Positions 33,731-46,200 of a stretch of DNA of 64,000 bases are shown piece by piece. Position 1 is the stretch's first letter; every line of letters starts with the position of its first letter. This DNA is from Ricordea florida. Lineage: Eukaryota; Cnidaria; Anthozoa; Corallimorpharia; Ricordeidae. Under the pieces are notes generated by a model. That model saw only the letters and a list, made by a program, of their open reading frames with translations, was not told the DNA's origin and ran no database searches. A program made the translations under genes and the position numbers. Location of the stretch: assembly GCA_949710005.1 (NCBI GenBank), contig OX453283.1:26771349-26835348 (forward strand). Reading direction: 5' to 3'.

Positions 33731-36607
33731 TAATTTATTTGAAGGATCCCATGTAGCATATCCTATTTGAAGTCTAAAGTCGAAAAATGAGACCCTATTC
33801 AAGGGAAGAAAACAACAATGGACCTAAACAGTAGTTAACCGCGCACAATAAACCATAAATCCTTATAAAATCGCTTAAGAGAGACCCGAAGCGAATCACC
33901 AGACGCGTTGACTCGCTCCTGGGGATACGCACTGCAGTTTAAGCCTATAACAATTCAGATTCCCTCTTCGGCGTGATGAAATATTACATTTTATGTCGGG
34001 ATAGAGATCCTCAAAAAATCGTGCTGTATCCCGAGACACATACATGTATACATCCCCCAATATTCCCCCTACCCTCCCCTCCCCCCCAACACCTTCGCCT
34101 CCTGGGGTCTCATTACCCGAGAAATTGTATCAACTTAAAAACGCTCTTGACTTGCCTTTGACTTATGTTGGAGATTGGGAGCAGCAGTAAAACTGATTCA
34201 AAATGCGTGTCCACCGTGCAGATAAACGTGTTCTCGTGCATAATGGTATCAAAGTTATACATTCCAACCGTTACTGAAAGTTTGTTTTTGTTGTTGTTGT
34301 TGCTGTTGTTATTGTTGTTGTAGTTATAATTATAACTGGATGCGAAATGTGGAGATAGTTTGAACAAACTTTTCTTGCTTGGTTTTGATTTTCATTGGGT
34401 TTTTTCTTGTTTGTTTGTTTGTTTTCTGCTTTGTCTTTGCTTGTTTGTTTGTCGTGCAATTGGTTGCAAAGAAATTTAATAACCCCCAATTTTTCATTAT
34501 TTTGACTATCTGAGAGAAAATCTAAAAATAAGCTTAAATCAATCGGCGGCGTGCTATTGAAAAAAAAAAAAACAACACAACTATCACTGGTCAAGTCGTA
34601 AGAGAAAAATGTCGAAAATAAATACAGTACAAATTACAACAGGGAATCTACCGAGAGTATTACTGTAATTGTGTCTAGGTGCACAAAACAGCTATTCAGA
34701 TTTGGTTCTCCGATGTAGAAGATATGGTTTTCTAATGAAAAATTATGGTTTAATCAGTCGTATACAGTTTTGGATAGTTTTCTTTTCTTTTCCCTTGTAA
34801 AATAATTTTATTCATGGTCATAAATATTTGGGTAACATCTGGTCTATGAAAATTATTTTTATTTTGATAAGCCCACCTATTTGCAAATATATGACTCAAG
34901 TAAAGAAATGCAAATATCATAGCTTCTTAAAAGCTACAATGCGCTGTCTTTGAAACGCTAGTTTATTAACTTGTCAAAAATTCAATTAAACCGCTCTTAG
35001 TCGAGTGTTTGTGTGTTTTCTTGTGTTTTATTCAAAACTTTCTCTTTATTGGGAAACCCCATCACAGCTGGTCAACGAAGCCATAAATGGAGACAATGGA
35101 TTGGTAAACGGAGCATGCCCAGCGATTCATTTGCGTGTGTTTGAGCAATGGAAAATGGAGGCTAGACAATGTTGACATGAAACGAGAATACCCACGTTTG
35201 CTAGTCATCTTGCGTAGCAAAAGCTGGGGAGTATGGAATATGAAAAGATGGAAGATGAACGGTAAGTCGACTGTAAATAAAAGCGGTCAAATAGCGGCCG
35301 GTTTGTTGCGAGTTCGTTGCAGATTGTCAGCAAAATTCGGGAATATTTTAAATTGACACCGGCCGCTTGTGCGAGCCACATCCCGGTAAATTTCGCCACG
35401 CGTGTCAAGCTTCAACAGACAGTAAAACTGCTCGCCTCAAATTACAAAACAGCAATCAAAGCAGAGCTATTATCTTAGACTATGAGGACGGCCGTATTTA
35501 ATTTTATCTTTGAATTTCCTTATTTCTAAGACCCGACAAAGTTGTGTTTACCATTACGTTTCGATTCACCTGTTTACATTATTGTTTGTGAATTGAAATG
35601 GTTTCCCGACGGTGACGTCACGTTATGAGTTTTGAAAGCTGATAACTTACCGAGTTGTGGACAAAGTTACCTACTTTTTATCCGTCAATATTTTTGTACC
35701 TTTGCAGATTTTTAGTGCTAATGGCCAAGGTTTGTTTAATTTCATGCAGTTGGCAGACTTACCTGCAAAATAGTTCGGTTGGAGATGGACGGTTTTTGCA
35801 TGTGTAACTCGTCCGCATAGATATTTAATTTTGTCAAAGCAGATGCTAAATTTATTACAAATTATTTTTAAGAGCTTGATATCCTCGTAATTCGCGCGAT
35901 GAAACCTCGGAAGATTTTATTACTCCTAATTCATGCAGCGGTCGCATGCATATGTTCTCACTCGCAGGAATCATTTCTTGCAAGTCAATTGCAAATGTAC
36001 ACTCTTTGACACACACTGTCTCAAACAATACCGTTCTTAATATTTCTTAAAATGATTGCTGGTGCACGATAGAGAAATCTTAGCAGACCAGCCTAATAAA
36101 CCCACGCATATAATTCACTCATGCCTGAACGAACGACATTGACCTAAGTGGATTTTCATAGACAACAATTTGCATGTTAACTGGAAGCTCTTACGAAACA
36201 TGCAAATTATAGAACGAGACGAATAACGTTAAAATTTGCCTTCCCATCCATTTTAAAACAGATGACTTCTGAATTTTGCGAGTACAATACATTATACAGT
36301 GATTATTTGTTCGCCGTATCGCAGGAAGTTTGAATGATATCGAACGTTTTGCCAGGCGCCCACGGTTTTCGTGCTGATTACACGGGACGCGCTTGATTAG
36401 CCAACCGCTTGGAAATGTACACAGATATCACAACCTGCTACATTTTGGCGGGAAAAAAGGGTTCCTTCGCGGTAGTGAAAACGTTTTGTCTTAACTTAGC
36501 CGGAAAGAGAAACAGAACGAAACTAAAGGGAAACTCCAAGTATTTTTTCTTTTATTTTTTGTTTTTTCACAATTTTGTTATTGAGGGTCCTGAAGGTGTA
36601 AAATGGG
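33731..36607. other. Intergenic stretch, no gene recognised
   Basis: I saw simple C-rich runs (34050-34090), TTG/TTGT runs (34285-34325, 34405-34455) and a TGACGTCA at about 35613. The short open frames lack recognisable domains or splice-compatible neighbours. Confidence 0.45.
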
Positions 36608-37233
36608 AATAGACCATTTTACAGTTGTGTGCTAACCCGGCGTGATCAATCGATGACAATCGATCATCGGAAACAAATCGATCAATCGATATCAATCGAT
36701 AGCAATTAGTTAATTGTTATCGATTGCTATCGGCCAATCGATGACCAATCGATAATCACAAGCTCGAACATTTTCATCCCAGTTTAGTTTGTGTTAACAA
36801 TGTGAAAATTTCTTGCATTATACCCGCATTTAGAGAGATCAATAAAGTTATTCACCATATTTCTCCTGTCAAATGATTTTTTTACCTCCCCAAAAGATAT
36901 GGTAATCGATGACAATCGATGACAATTGATGACTGGTCATCGAATTCCGATATCAATCGATTAATTGTTATCGATTGATATCGATTGCCATCGATTGTTA
37001 TCGATTATCGGTTTCATCGATTGATCACGCCGGGGTGCTAAATACCCTGTTCTTTGAATAGAAGCGAGGCTGGAGGTGACCTTGTTTTGTTACAAACCTT
37101 CCTGTTCTTTATATGTAAATAATATGATTTGCACATGAAAGGCAAGGAGGTCTGTATCCAAGCAAGGTCACCTCCAGCCTCGCTTCTATTCAGAGGCTAG
37201 GTTCCTAAGGTCAAAACTGTAAAATGGCCTATT
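36608..37233. mobile_element. Palindromic MITE carrying a nested second MITE
   Basis: The outer ends AATAGACCATTTTACAGTT and (reversed) AATAGGCCATTTTACAGTT are inverted. Inside, 'gaatagaagcgaggctggag' and its mirror 'ctccagcctcgcttctattc' flank the centre. The 399-bp element 36636-37034 interrupts the left arm. Confidence 0.8.
36636..37034. mobile_element. ATCGAT-rich MITE, 399 bp, 7-bp target duplication
   Basis: The ends are CCCGGCGTGATCAATCGATG and the mirror CATCGATTGATCACGCCGGG. GTGCTAA is duplicated at 36629-36635 and 37035-37041. The arms consist of densely repeated ATCGAT-type words (ATCGATGACAATCGAT and variants), giving many short internal palindromes. There is no coding capacity. 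Confidence 0.85.
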
Positions 37234-38694
37234 GTGATATTTAAGTCACTGGGAATTGGATTTTTTTTAATTTTGCCATTTGGAATGGGATTTGAGCACT
37301 GGGAAATTGGATTTCGAAAAAATAGGGCTGGGAAATGGGATTGGTCCCCCCTAGCAGGACCTTCGTTATTGTTTCGCTTTGAATTCCCCTAACGGTTTCG
37401 AAATAGATTGAACAAATATTTACAACCAAAAATGTGCTACTCCAGGTTTTGTTTTTACGTTATTTTTTTTTTCAATTGTTCGTAACCTGAACGAAAACGC
37501 AAGCAAGCTCCATGCCTGTTTTGATAACATTTTGAGAGATTTCCGTTCTGGGAGCTCATTGAAGAATTCAGGCTGAGTCAGGAATGGGCTCCTGGGCTGA
37601 GTCTGATAAACTGGATATTGAATATGGGTTTCTTGAACGAGTTGATGAATATAGGCTCTATCACGGTAACATAAGAGGAAAGCAGGTGTTTCAAGTGTTG
37701 ACTCTTCGTCAAAGCGTGTCAGTTGTAATTTTCCACCGATGCATCAAATATTTATGTAGAAAGTAACTCTTTTCTACATGTCTAGATACATACTGGTCTG
37801 GATATATTAGATCAGAGTCCCCCCCCCCCCCCCACCTAACCACACAATTTTTTTTCTTCTGTTAATATTCTATTGTCCAAACAAAGCGACTTATTCCCTT
37901 TGACCTCCGTATAATGTCCCTGCCGAACTGATTAACAGCCCCCTCACCGTTTGTCACCCCCCCCCCCCCCCAATCCTCCAACCCCTATCTCTTCTCTCTC
38001 TTTTCCTGGGCCTTCGGCCACACACTAATCGCTTCACTTCTCGGCATTTTGGTAAATGACCGAGGTTTTTCGGAACTCACAACCGAAAATGTTTGTTAAG
38101 AATGTGACAGCCTCAGGCAGCAGCCCATCCCTCCAATCATCATTACTCAGGTATTATACAAAATCGCGCGCTCTGATTGGTTCGCTATGTGGGATTATCA
38201 CCCGATAATCACCTCGACGAACAAAATGGCTGCCAGTCGCTGGCGCGTTTTTGATGAAATAAATTTTTTTCTTGTTGTACAATGCTTTTCTTTTCTTTTT
38301 TGAAATAGTCGCCTGTGTATTTATATTACAACAAATATTCGCCTCAGGCTCAGTGATTATCGGTAAATATTCACCGAGAATCACTTCGCCATAATTATTA
38401 ATATAAATATTTGGAGTCAGTGAAGTCTCGATTTTCTCGTTAGTTATCTTCCAACCATCTTGATATACGATGTAGGTTTTTCGGAAACACAACCGACAGC
38501 CCATGGAAATGTTCGGAAATACTACTCGTTGGTCGTGAACTGAAGAAAATGACGTTCATTACACGATCGCCATTTTTATCATCGACCGATGTTTTTCGGA
38601 AACACAACCAAAGGCGCCGGCAGAGATCTCATGTACACACCCACCGCGAGCGCCATTGTACGTAATTGTTCCCTTTATAGGCAGAGATATCATG
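37234..38694. other. Repeat-rich intergenic stretch, no gene
   Basis: It contains 'actgggaattggatt' repeats (37248-37345), two long C homopolymers (37818-37834 and 37958-37971), and a family of 'gatgtttttcggaaacacaa' segments repeated at about 38058, 38470 and 38588. 38154-38504 has an open minus frame (MGCRLCFRKTYIVYQDGWKI...) lying in this repeat. I recognise no domain and do not call it a gene. Confidence 0.5.
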
Positions 38695-38842
38695 TATATG
38701 TTGTGGTTCAATTTTATCCTTGGTTTAATTATTTTTCTCCCTTTGTTTTTGGCTATGGTAATGTATGATAATGTATGATAATTAGTTTAAAACAAAGGGA
38801 GAAAAATATTTAAACCAAGGAAACATTGAACCACAACATATA
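38695..38842. mobile_element. Palindromic MITE, complete copy
   Basis: The left arm 'tatatgttgtggttcaattt' / 'tatccttggtttaattattt' mirrors the right arm 'aaatatttaaaccaaggaaa' / 'aaccacaacatata'. The same family occurs at 27321-27452, 44477-44826 and as a half copy at 26051. Confidence 0.8.
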
Positions 38843-40115
38843 TGCCCACCACGAGTCCCCTGTACGTAATTGAATGGTACGTTGTCGTTATTTGAATGGT
38901 GCATTGAATAATTTAACATGTCTAACATAGTTGGGAAATCGTGGTGGGTATATACATGTACAGGAAATCTTTCCCCAACCAACAGCCAGTAGAAATGTTC
39001 GCTAATGCGACTTTTGTCTGTCATCATCTGAAAGCTGTCTAGTCAAATAAGGTTAAGCAGGCTACGACAATAGTAGCCCTGGCTAATCCCGTCAAATTAA
39101 AACTTTTTTTTAAATCTGACAACCTTGGCAAAGAGCTTGCTTCCAAATTGTGTTATTCTATTTTATTCGACTCCTACCATGTTTAATATTTCTGTTGAAA
39201 CAATTATTTTTTCAAGATGTGGTCACTTTTTAAAACGCCCAAGTTCTATAATGTATGGATATATTCAGGGCACGTCCAGTAAATCGTGGTAACTTTAGGG
39301 TTATTTTGTATAACTTTAACAAAGAAATTTAGGTCAGTAAAAATTTAAACGACGACTACAAAATTAGAATTTATCGGAATTGATTTTGATTGCAGATTTT
39401 ATCAGATCGTTTTAAAGACTTTTGTGGTTTTAGTACTAATCGCTAAATACTCCCGACACAATGTCCTAATGACTAAAAAACTATTGTCGAGGCACCAAAT
39501 CACAACAGTCTTATGTAACTGAAATTTTAATTTCGCTTGTAGACCTTGTAGAGCCAAACGACCAGGGCCCAGCACAGAATATCTCGTAATCAGTTTTTCT
39601 GTTTAGATTGCAAGGCATGGAATCTTCGTCCTCATGGCACAACCTGATCACAACCATTCCTCATTTTCACCTAAATGTGCTATGAAAATCAATTTGCTTT
39701 TTAATCGCTTTTCGCACCGTCGTTATGATGAAAAAATCTCTAAAAACAGAACGATTTAATTTTCTTGTCGCTGCTACTAGAGGTGAATGCTACATGTGTT
39801 ATGAATAATTAATTTTTTTGATCAGCCCGAGAACTAACCTTAAGTAGTTTTTTCTTTCTTGTAATCCAGTTTACAGCAAATGAGAACAGTTTTGCATGAT
39901 TTTTCCAACGTGCGACAAAAAATATTTTTTGTTTGATTAACTTATACGCATGGTTTAATATTTTTCTTACCATTCTGCCAATGGAATGATAAAGCACGGT
40001 TTTTCATTTTAAGATAAGAAAGACTTTGACTGAAGTCATTTAGGAAATAAAATCGTCAAGATAAATAAAATTTGCCAAAAAAAATTATGAAATTATCAAG
40101 AAATCAAAAGGGGGT
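38843..40115. other. Upstream flank of DNAJC5, no gene seen
   Basis: The sequence is AT-rich without recognisable coding exons or clear repeats. Confidence 0.45.
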
Positions 40116-40238
40116 CACGTGCCCAGCGCCTCGGGAATGACCCGGATGACGTCATAGTTCGCGGGAGTTGTTGAGTGTAAAATCTTCACCGAGTGGCATG
40201 GAGTAATTATTGCACAACGGCTTGGTTTTTGCCTTGTT
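40116..40238 (+). promoter_or_regulatory. DNAJC5 proximal promoter candidate (E-box and full CRE)
   Basis: CACGTG at 40116-40121 and the palindromic CRE TGACGTCA at 40147-40154 lie 85-123 bp before the proposed DNAJC5 start codon, in a locally GC-rich patch. The sites are seen directly; their function is inferred. Confidence 0.45.
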
Positions 40239-43200
40239 ATGCCACCGTATTCTGGTGACGAAGGCAAAGAGGGAAAAGACGAAGGGAAGGATGGACATTT
40301 CACGTAAGGAGCTCCCTTTGAAATCTCGTTAATGCAATGTTTATGTATGCGAAGGAGACAAAGCTAAACAGATCTCTCCGCCCGGGTTCAGAGTACATAT
40401 GTACGCCTCTTTAGTAGTAACAGTTTGGCCCGGCGATTTCATCACGGTCGTGCCAATTCACTTTGGCGGTTTGAAGCATTTAATGTCTCTTCAAGTGAAT
40501 TCATCTCTGGTCAACAGAGGGAAATCATTAGTTGGACTGCGCCGTGGTTTGCGGTCGTAAAATTGGAATTCTCCGGTTGTAAATCAAATCTCGAACGAGG
40601 GAAATTAGGATTCAATTTCGCTCATCATCCCACTACTCATAAAACAAACTTGTAGTGATTTTCCTGCCGTGATTTCCCTGTTGTGTTAGTATTTTAGTGG
40701 AACAAAACTGCATTATCAAAGCAAGCATGTGTTTATCAGCACCGACAACTGCCGATGCGGTTTCGTTGTTCACGAGGCGTGACTTATGAGTACACTCGAT
40801 TTTATGCTGTCGAATGTGAAATGTTCCCGTGTCTTTCTAGTACAGTACGCTTATGGAAATATATTTCAGAATCGTATCACGTTAAATTGCATTCTGCGTC
40901 GCTTATGAATTCCCTGCGTTTGAGCGTTTTAACGAAAAAAACGTGGGAAAGTAGACTCAAGAGGATCTGGATGTGAACGGTTACAAAGAAAGCGAACAAA
41001 CACGTATAGTATGTTTGTATGGTGTCGCGATGAAGTTATTATTGCAACTTCGTCATTTTCTTGGCAACAACAAGCTGGAATCTTGCCAGCTGTTTTAATT
41101 CGCCCCTAAACGTTAGTTGAAACCAGCTTTCACTATTTTCCAAAAATAGACATGCCTTAAGAGTCGTTCAAGCGTTTTGAAAATTCGATTTCAGAGCATG
41201 AACTGACTCGTGTACTGCAGAAATTTACACTGTAATGTGTTTTACACACGAACGTTTTCCGCTCACGTTATTTATTTATTTCTCTTGCCCCTTGATGATT
41301 GCATTAAATCTCGGTGATTTAATTCTATAGTTCTGTTTCAAGGCCATAAAAGATTCCGGCCTTGAGTCTGATTAGCATCTATAGATTCCTTTTGAAGATA
41401 GATTAGAGAAACAAAACTAGAACAAAACATCTGACACATTTGTTCTTTTGTTTAAAGTATTGTTTTACTGTTTACAGTCACCAGAGAGAGTTCTTATTTC
41501 TCCACCAGACTGACTTTTTTATAGCTTTGTCCATATTGAACTAATTCTTTTCTTTTTATTTCCTTATACCACATTACATATTGTTTTCCGGGTATTAATC
41601 ATGACCAAAGGCCTTTAAAACATGATTGGCCATTTCATGCAAAATAAATCCTCAAGTTGAACCTTAGTGTACTGTGGTACTGTTTGTTTTTAATACTATA
41701 CAGTGTGGTTCTAACCTTTTCATCTGTGGTTCAATTAAACCATGCAATGTGACCATTATTTGGAAAGCTACTGAACAGTAATGTACTGTGGTACTGTTTG
41801 GTTTATCATACAATGTGGCCCTAACTTTTTCTCCTGTATATTGTACACATATAATTTGACCAGTCCTGTTTTTTCTTTTTTTTTCTTTTTTTTTTCTTTT
41901 ATTATTACAAGACAAACTGAATTTAGTTTTTTCTTCTTTCAATTTGTTTCCTCTTGCTGACAATATGTTTTTTACAATAACTGAGCGAATTCTCGCGCGC
42001 TGATTGTCACAATATTGTCTTACAAGTTCTTTATTTAATAATTACGCAACAGATGAAAACATAACACGAGCGAACAAATATGGCGGATAGCTACAGTACC
42101 GCCTTAAGCTCCCGAGGCCTGATGGGAGCACATGGCATGACGTAATTTGACACTGATTGGCTAATTTTTATCATCAATAAGAGTACAGACACATAAAATT
42201 TTAATTTAAGTCTTCATTTGACCTTTTTCGCGTTTTGTTATTGTAAAAAACAAATTGATGTCAGTTTTTTATGCGTCTGTCCGCTTATTGATGATGAATT
42301 GCATCATAACATTGTCAAAGTTTGTTGTAGATCCACTCACCTATCGGATCGTGGATCTACAACACTTTGACAATGTTATGACGCAATTTATCATCAATAA
42401 GAGGACAGACGCATAAAAAACTGAAATCAATTTGTTAAATGTACTGTAATTGTAATTGTGTGATGTGCAGTCACAAATAATGGCCTCAACAGAGTCATGA
42501 AAAGTTAATTCATTTCAATTATTAAATTTATCACAATTCAGAGTCCTTTTTCTGTGTCCTTTTATTGATAATTAGCATTTCAAAAACATCTTTCATTTTT
42601 GCAGTGTTTAGTATATTATAATTTTCTAATTTTACTATGCTAATACTCAAACCAAGGCCATCCAAATCAATTTTCGTACAAATATTAAATGTCTGTTTTT
42701 GATACTGAACAACAGATTTGTGGCGAGTTTCTACCGACTAAGATGATTCTTTTTCAATCTTGATATGTTTTGTACAGTTATGGAGCAAATTAGTTGCATT
42801 TTAAGCGAAATGTAAAGCATTTGTAGAGATTCTATTGTTTAGATAATTGATCGTGATTGGATAATTTGTATGAAAATTTGTGTGGGTGGCCTGGGTTCAA
42901 ATCATGGCACTGTAATGATCAATAAGAGAACAGTGTAATTACAAAATGGATTTGATCTTATTTTTGTAACTGTTGTTTTCTTGGAAGATATATTTCTATC
43001 TTTTTAATATTAATAAAATGAATATATGTCCCAATGTGTAATAACTTAGAACATGTATGTATTGATCATGCTATCTATATTTATAGAACATGCGAAAATT
43101 AAGATAAATATTAGAAACTGTATAAAACAGAATTTAACAAATGAATGACTGTAGCAAGTGAAAAAACTCAAAAATGACCAGCTCCCAGTTGGTTTGATAG

Positions 43201-46200
43201 CTCAGTTGGCTTGATAGCTCAGTTGGTTTGATAGCTCAGTTGGTTTGATAGCTCAGTTGGCTTGATAGCTCAGTTGGCTTGATAGCTCAGTTGGCTTGAT
43301 AGCTCAGTTGGCATGATAGCTCAGTTGGCGTGATAGCTCAGTTGGTTTGATAGCTCAGTTGGTTTGATAGCTCAGTTGGCTTGATAGCTCAGTTGGTGTG
43401 ATAGCTCAGTTGGCTTGATAGCTCAGTTGGCTTGACAGCTCAGTTGGCTTGACAGCTCAGTTGGCTTGGTAGCTCAGTTGGCTTGGTAGCTCAGTTGGCT
43501 TGATAGCTCAGTTGGCTTGATAGCTCAGTTGGCTTGATAGCTCAGTTGGCTTGATAGCTCAGTTGGCATGATAGCTCAGTTGGCGTGATAGCTCAGTTGG
43601 TTTGATAGCTCAGTTGGTTTGATAGCTCAGTTGGCTTGATAGCTCAGTTGGTGTGATAGCTCAGTTGGCTTGATAGCTCAGTTGGCTTGATAGCTCAGTT
43701 GGCTTGATAGCTCAGTTGGCTTGATAGCTCAGTTGGCTTGATAGCTCAGTTGGCTTGATAGCTCAGTTGGTTTGATAGCTCAGTTGGTTTGATAGCTCAG
43801 TTGGCTTGATAGCTCAGTTGGCTTGATAGCTCAGTTGGCTTGATAGCTCAGTTGGCTTGATAGCTCAGTTGGCTTGATAGCTCAGTTGGCTTGATAGCTC
43901 AGTTGGCTTGATAGCTCAGTTGGCTTGATAGCTCAGTTGGCTTGACAGCTCAGTTGGCTTGGTAGCTCAGTTGGCTTGGTAGCTCAGTTGGCTTGGTAGC
44001 TCAGTTGGCTTGATAGCTCAGTTGGCTTGATAGCTCAGTTGGCTTGATAGCTCAGTTGGCTTGATAGCTCAGTTGGCTTGATAGCTCAGTTGGCTTGATA
44101 GCTCAGTTGGCTTGATAGCTCAGTTGGCTTGACAGCTCAGTTGGCTTGACAGCTCAGTTGGCTTGACAGCTCAGTTGGCTTGACAGCTCAGTTGGCTTGA
44201 CAGCTCAGTTGGCTTGACAGCTCAGTTGGCTTGATAGCTCAGTTGGCGTGATAGCTCAGTTGGCTTGATAGCTCAGTTGGCTTGATAGCTCAGTTGGCTT
44301 GATAGCTCAGTTGGCTTGATAGCTCAGTTGGCTTGATAGCTCAGTTGGCTTGATAGCTCAGTTGGCTTGACAGCTCAGTTGGTTAGAACGTGGCAGTGGT
44401 GTCACATGGTCATGGGTTTGAAACGCATTTAAGCCTGAACTTTTTCAAGTCTTATCTTCACAACTGCTCAAGTTGTATATGTTGTGGTTCAATTTTATCC
44501 TTGGTTTGAATTTTATTTTCCTTTGTTGAGGGGGGTAAAGGGGGGGGGGTCCCAAGTACGATTCACAGACATTAAAATGTAGAAATAACGCATCACGTTT
44601 AATCGGAAAAACGATTTTTAAGGTTCACGTATCACGACAGGTAAAACATTCACAGTTCACAGATTTTAATTTCACGTTTTCACTGGTCACGACAATTAAA
44701 ATCACGTATCACGCAATAATCCCTTTACCCCCCTCTTTGTTGCAAACTTGTTATTATACATTACCATACCAAAAATAAAGGAAAATAAAATTTAAACCAA
44801 GAAAAAAATTGAACTACAATATATACATAACTGCAATAGTCTTTTACTTGTTGGGTTTTGCGTATTAGAACTACATTATGAAGCAGCGAGGAATACATTG
44901 GTATTCAAATGAAGCGATTATTTTATCATTAATTTTTTTATCAAAGCTTAGTAAGTTTCACTTAGTATGTTTTTTGTGTTTGACTGCTGGAACATATTGT
45001 TTTGTTTTTTTTTTTTCAACTTTTCAGACACCAAGGGGCATCATTATATGATGTCCTGGGAGTGGACAAAGATGCCACACCAGAGGAGATCAAGAAGGCA
45101 TATAGAAAGGTGAAACCTCTATTAACCCTGCCTGGCTCATTTTTCAGAAGCAAATTCTCCTTAGAGGCCCCCATATATCCTATACAGTCCTAGCGTGGAG
45201 AATGTGTAGCACAGTCGACTCTGTTCATGATTGATTATCATTCCTTTATATTGTCATTATTGGTATTCAATCAATATGACAAGGAAAAAGTAGTATTGAT
45301 CACTGTTTTTTAAACTTTGACTTAATACAACATTGAACCCTTAACTCCCACAGTCAAACCTTGAGTCATACAATATGGTTCTACCTTTTAACCCTTTCAC
45401 TTCCACAGTCAAACCTTGAGTCATACAATGTGGTTCTACCTTTTAACCCTTTCACTCTGAGTCAAACCTGAGTCATACAATGTGGCTCTACCTTTTAACC
45501 TTTTCACTGCCACAGTCAAACCTTGAGTCATACAATGTGGGTCTACCTTTTAAACCTTTCACTCCCACAGTCAAACCTTGAGTCATGCAATGTGGTTCTA
45601 CCTTTTAACCCTTTCACTCCCACAGTCAAACCTTGAGTCATACAATGTGGTTCTATCTTTTAACCCTTTCACTCTCACAGTCATACCTTGAGTCATACAA
45701 TGTGGTTCTATCTTTTAACCCTTTCACTCCCACAGTCAAACCTTGAGTCATACAATGTGGTTCTATCTTTTAACCCTTTCACTCTCACAGTCAAAGCTTG
45801 AGTCATACAATGTGGGTCTACCTTTTAACCCTTTCACTCTCACAGTCAAACCTTGAGTCATACAATGTGGGTCTACCTTTTAACCCTTTCACTCACACAG
45901 TCAAACCTTGACTCATACAATGTGGTTCTATCTTTTAACCCTTTCACTCCCACAGTCAAACCTTGACTCATACAATGTGGTTCTATCTTTTAACCCTTTC
46001 ACTCCAACAGTCAAACCTTGAGTCATACAATGTGGTTCTATCTTTTAACCCTTTCACTCCCACAGTCAAACCTTGAGTCATACAATGTGGTTCTATCTTT
46101 TAACCCTTTCACTTTCACAGTCAAACCTTGAGTCGTACAATGTGGTTCTATCTTTTAACCCTTTCACTGCCACAGTCAAACCTTGAGTCATACAATGTGG

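Noticed and set aside
38154-38504. 116-codon minus frame
   Set aside because: It coincides with a repeat-like segment, shows no known domain and has no splice-compatible neighbours.
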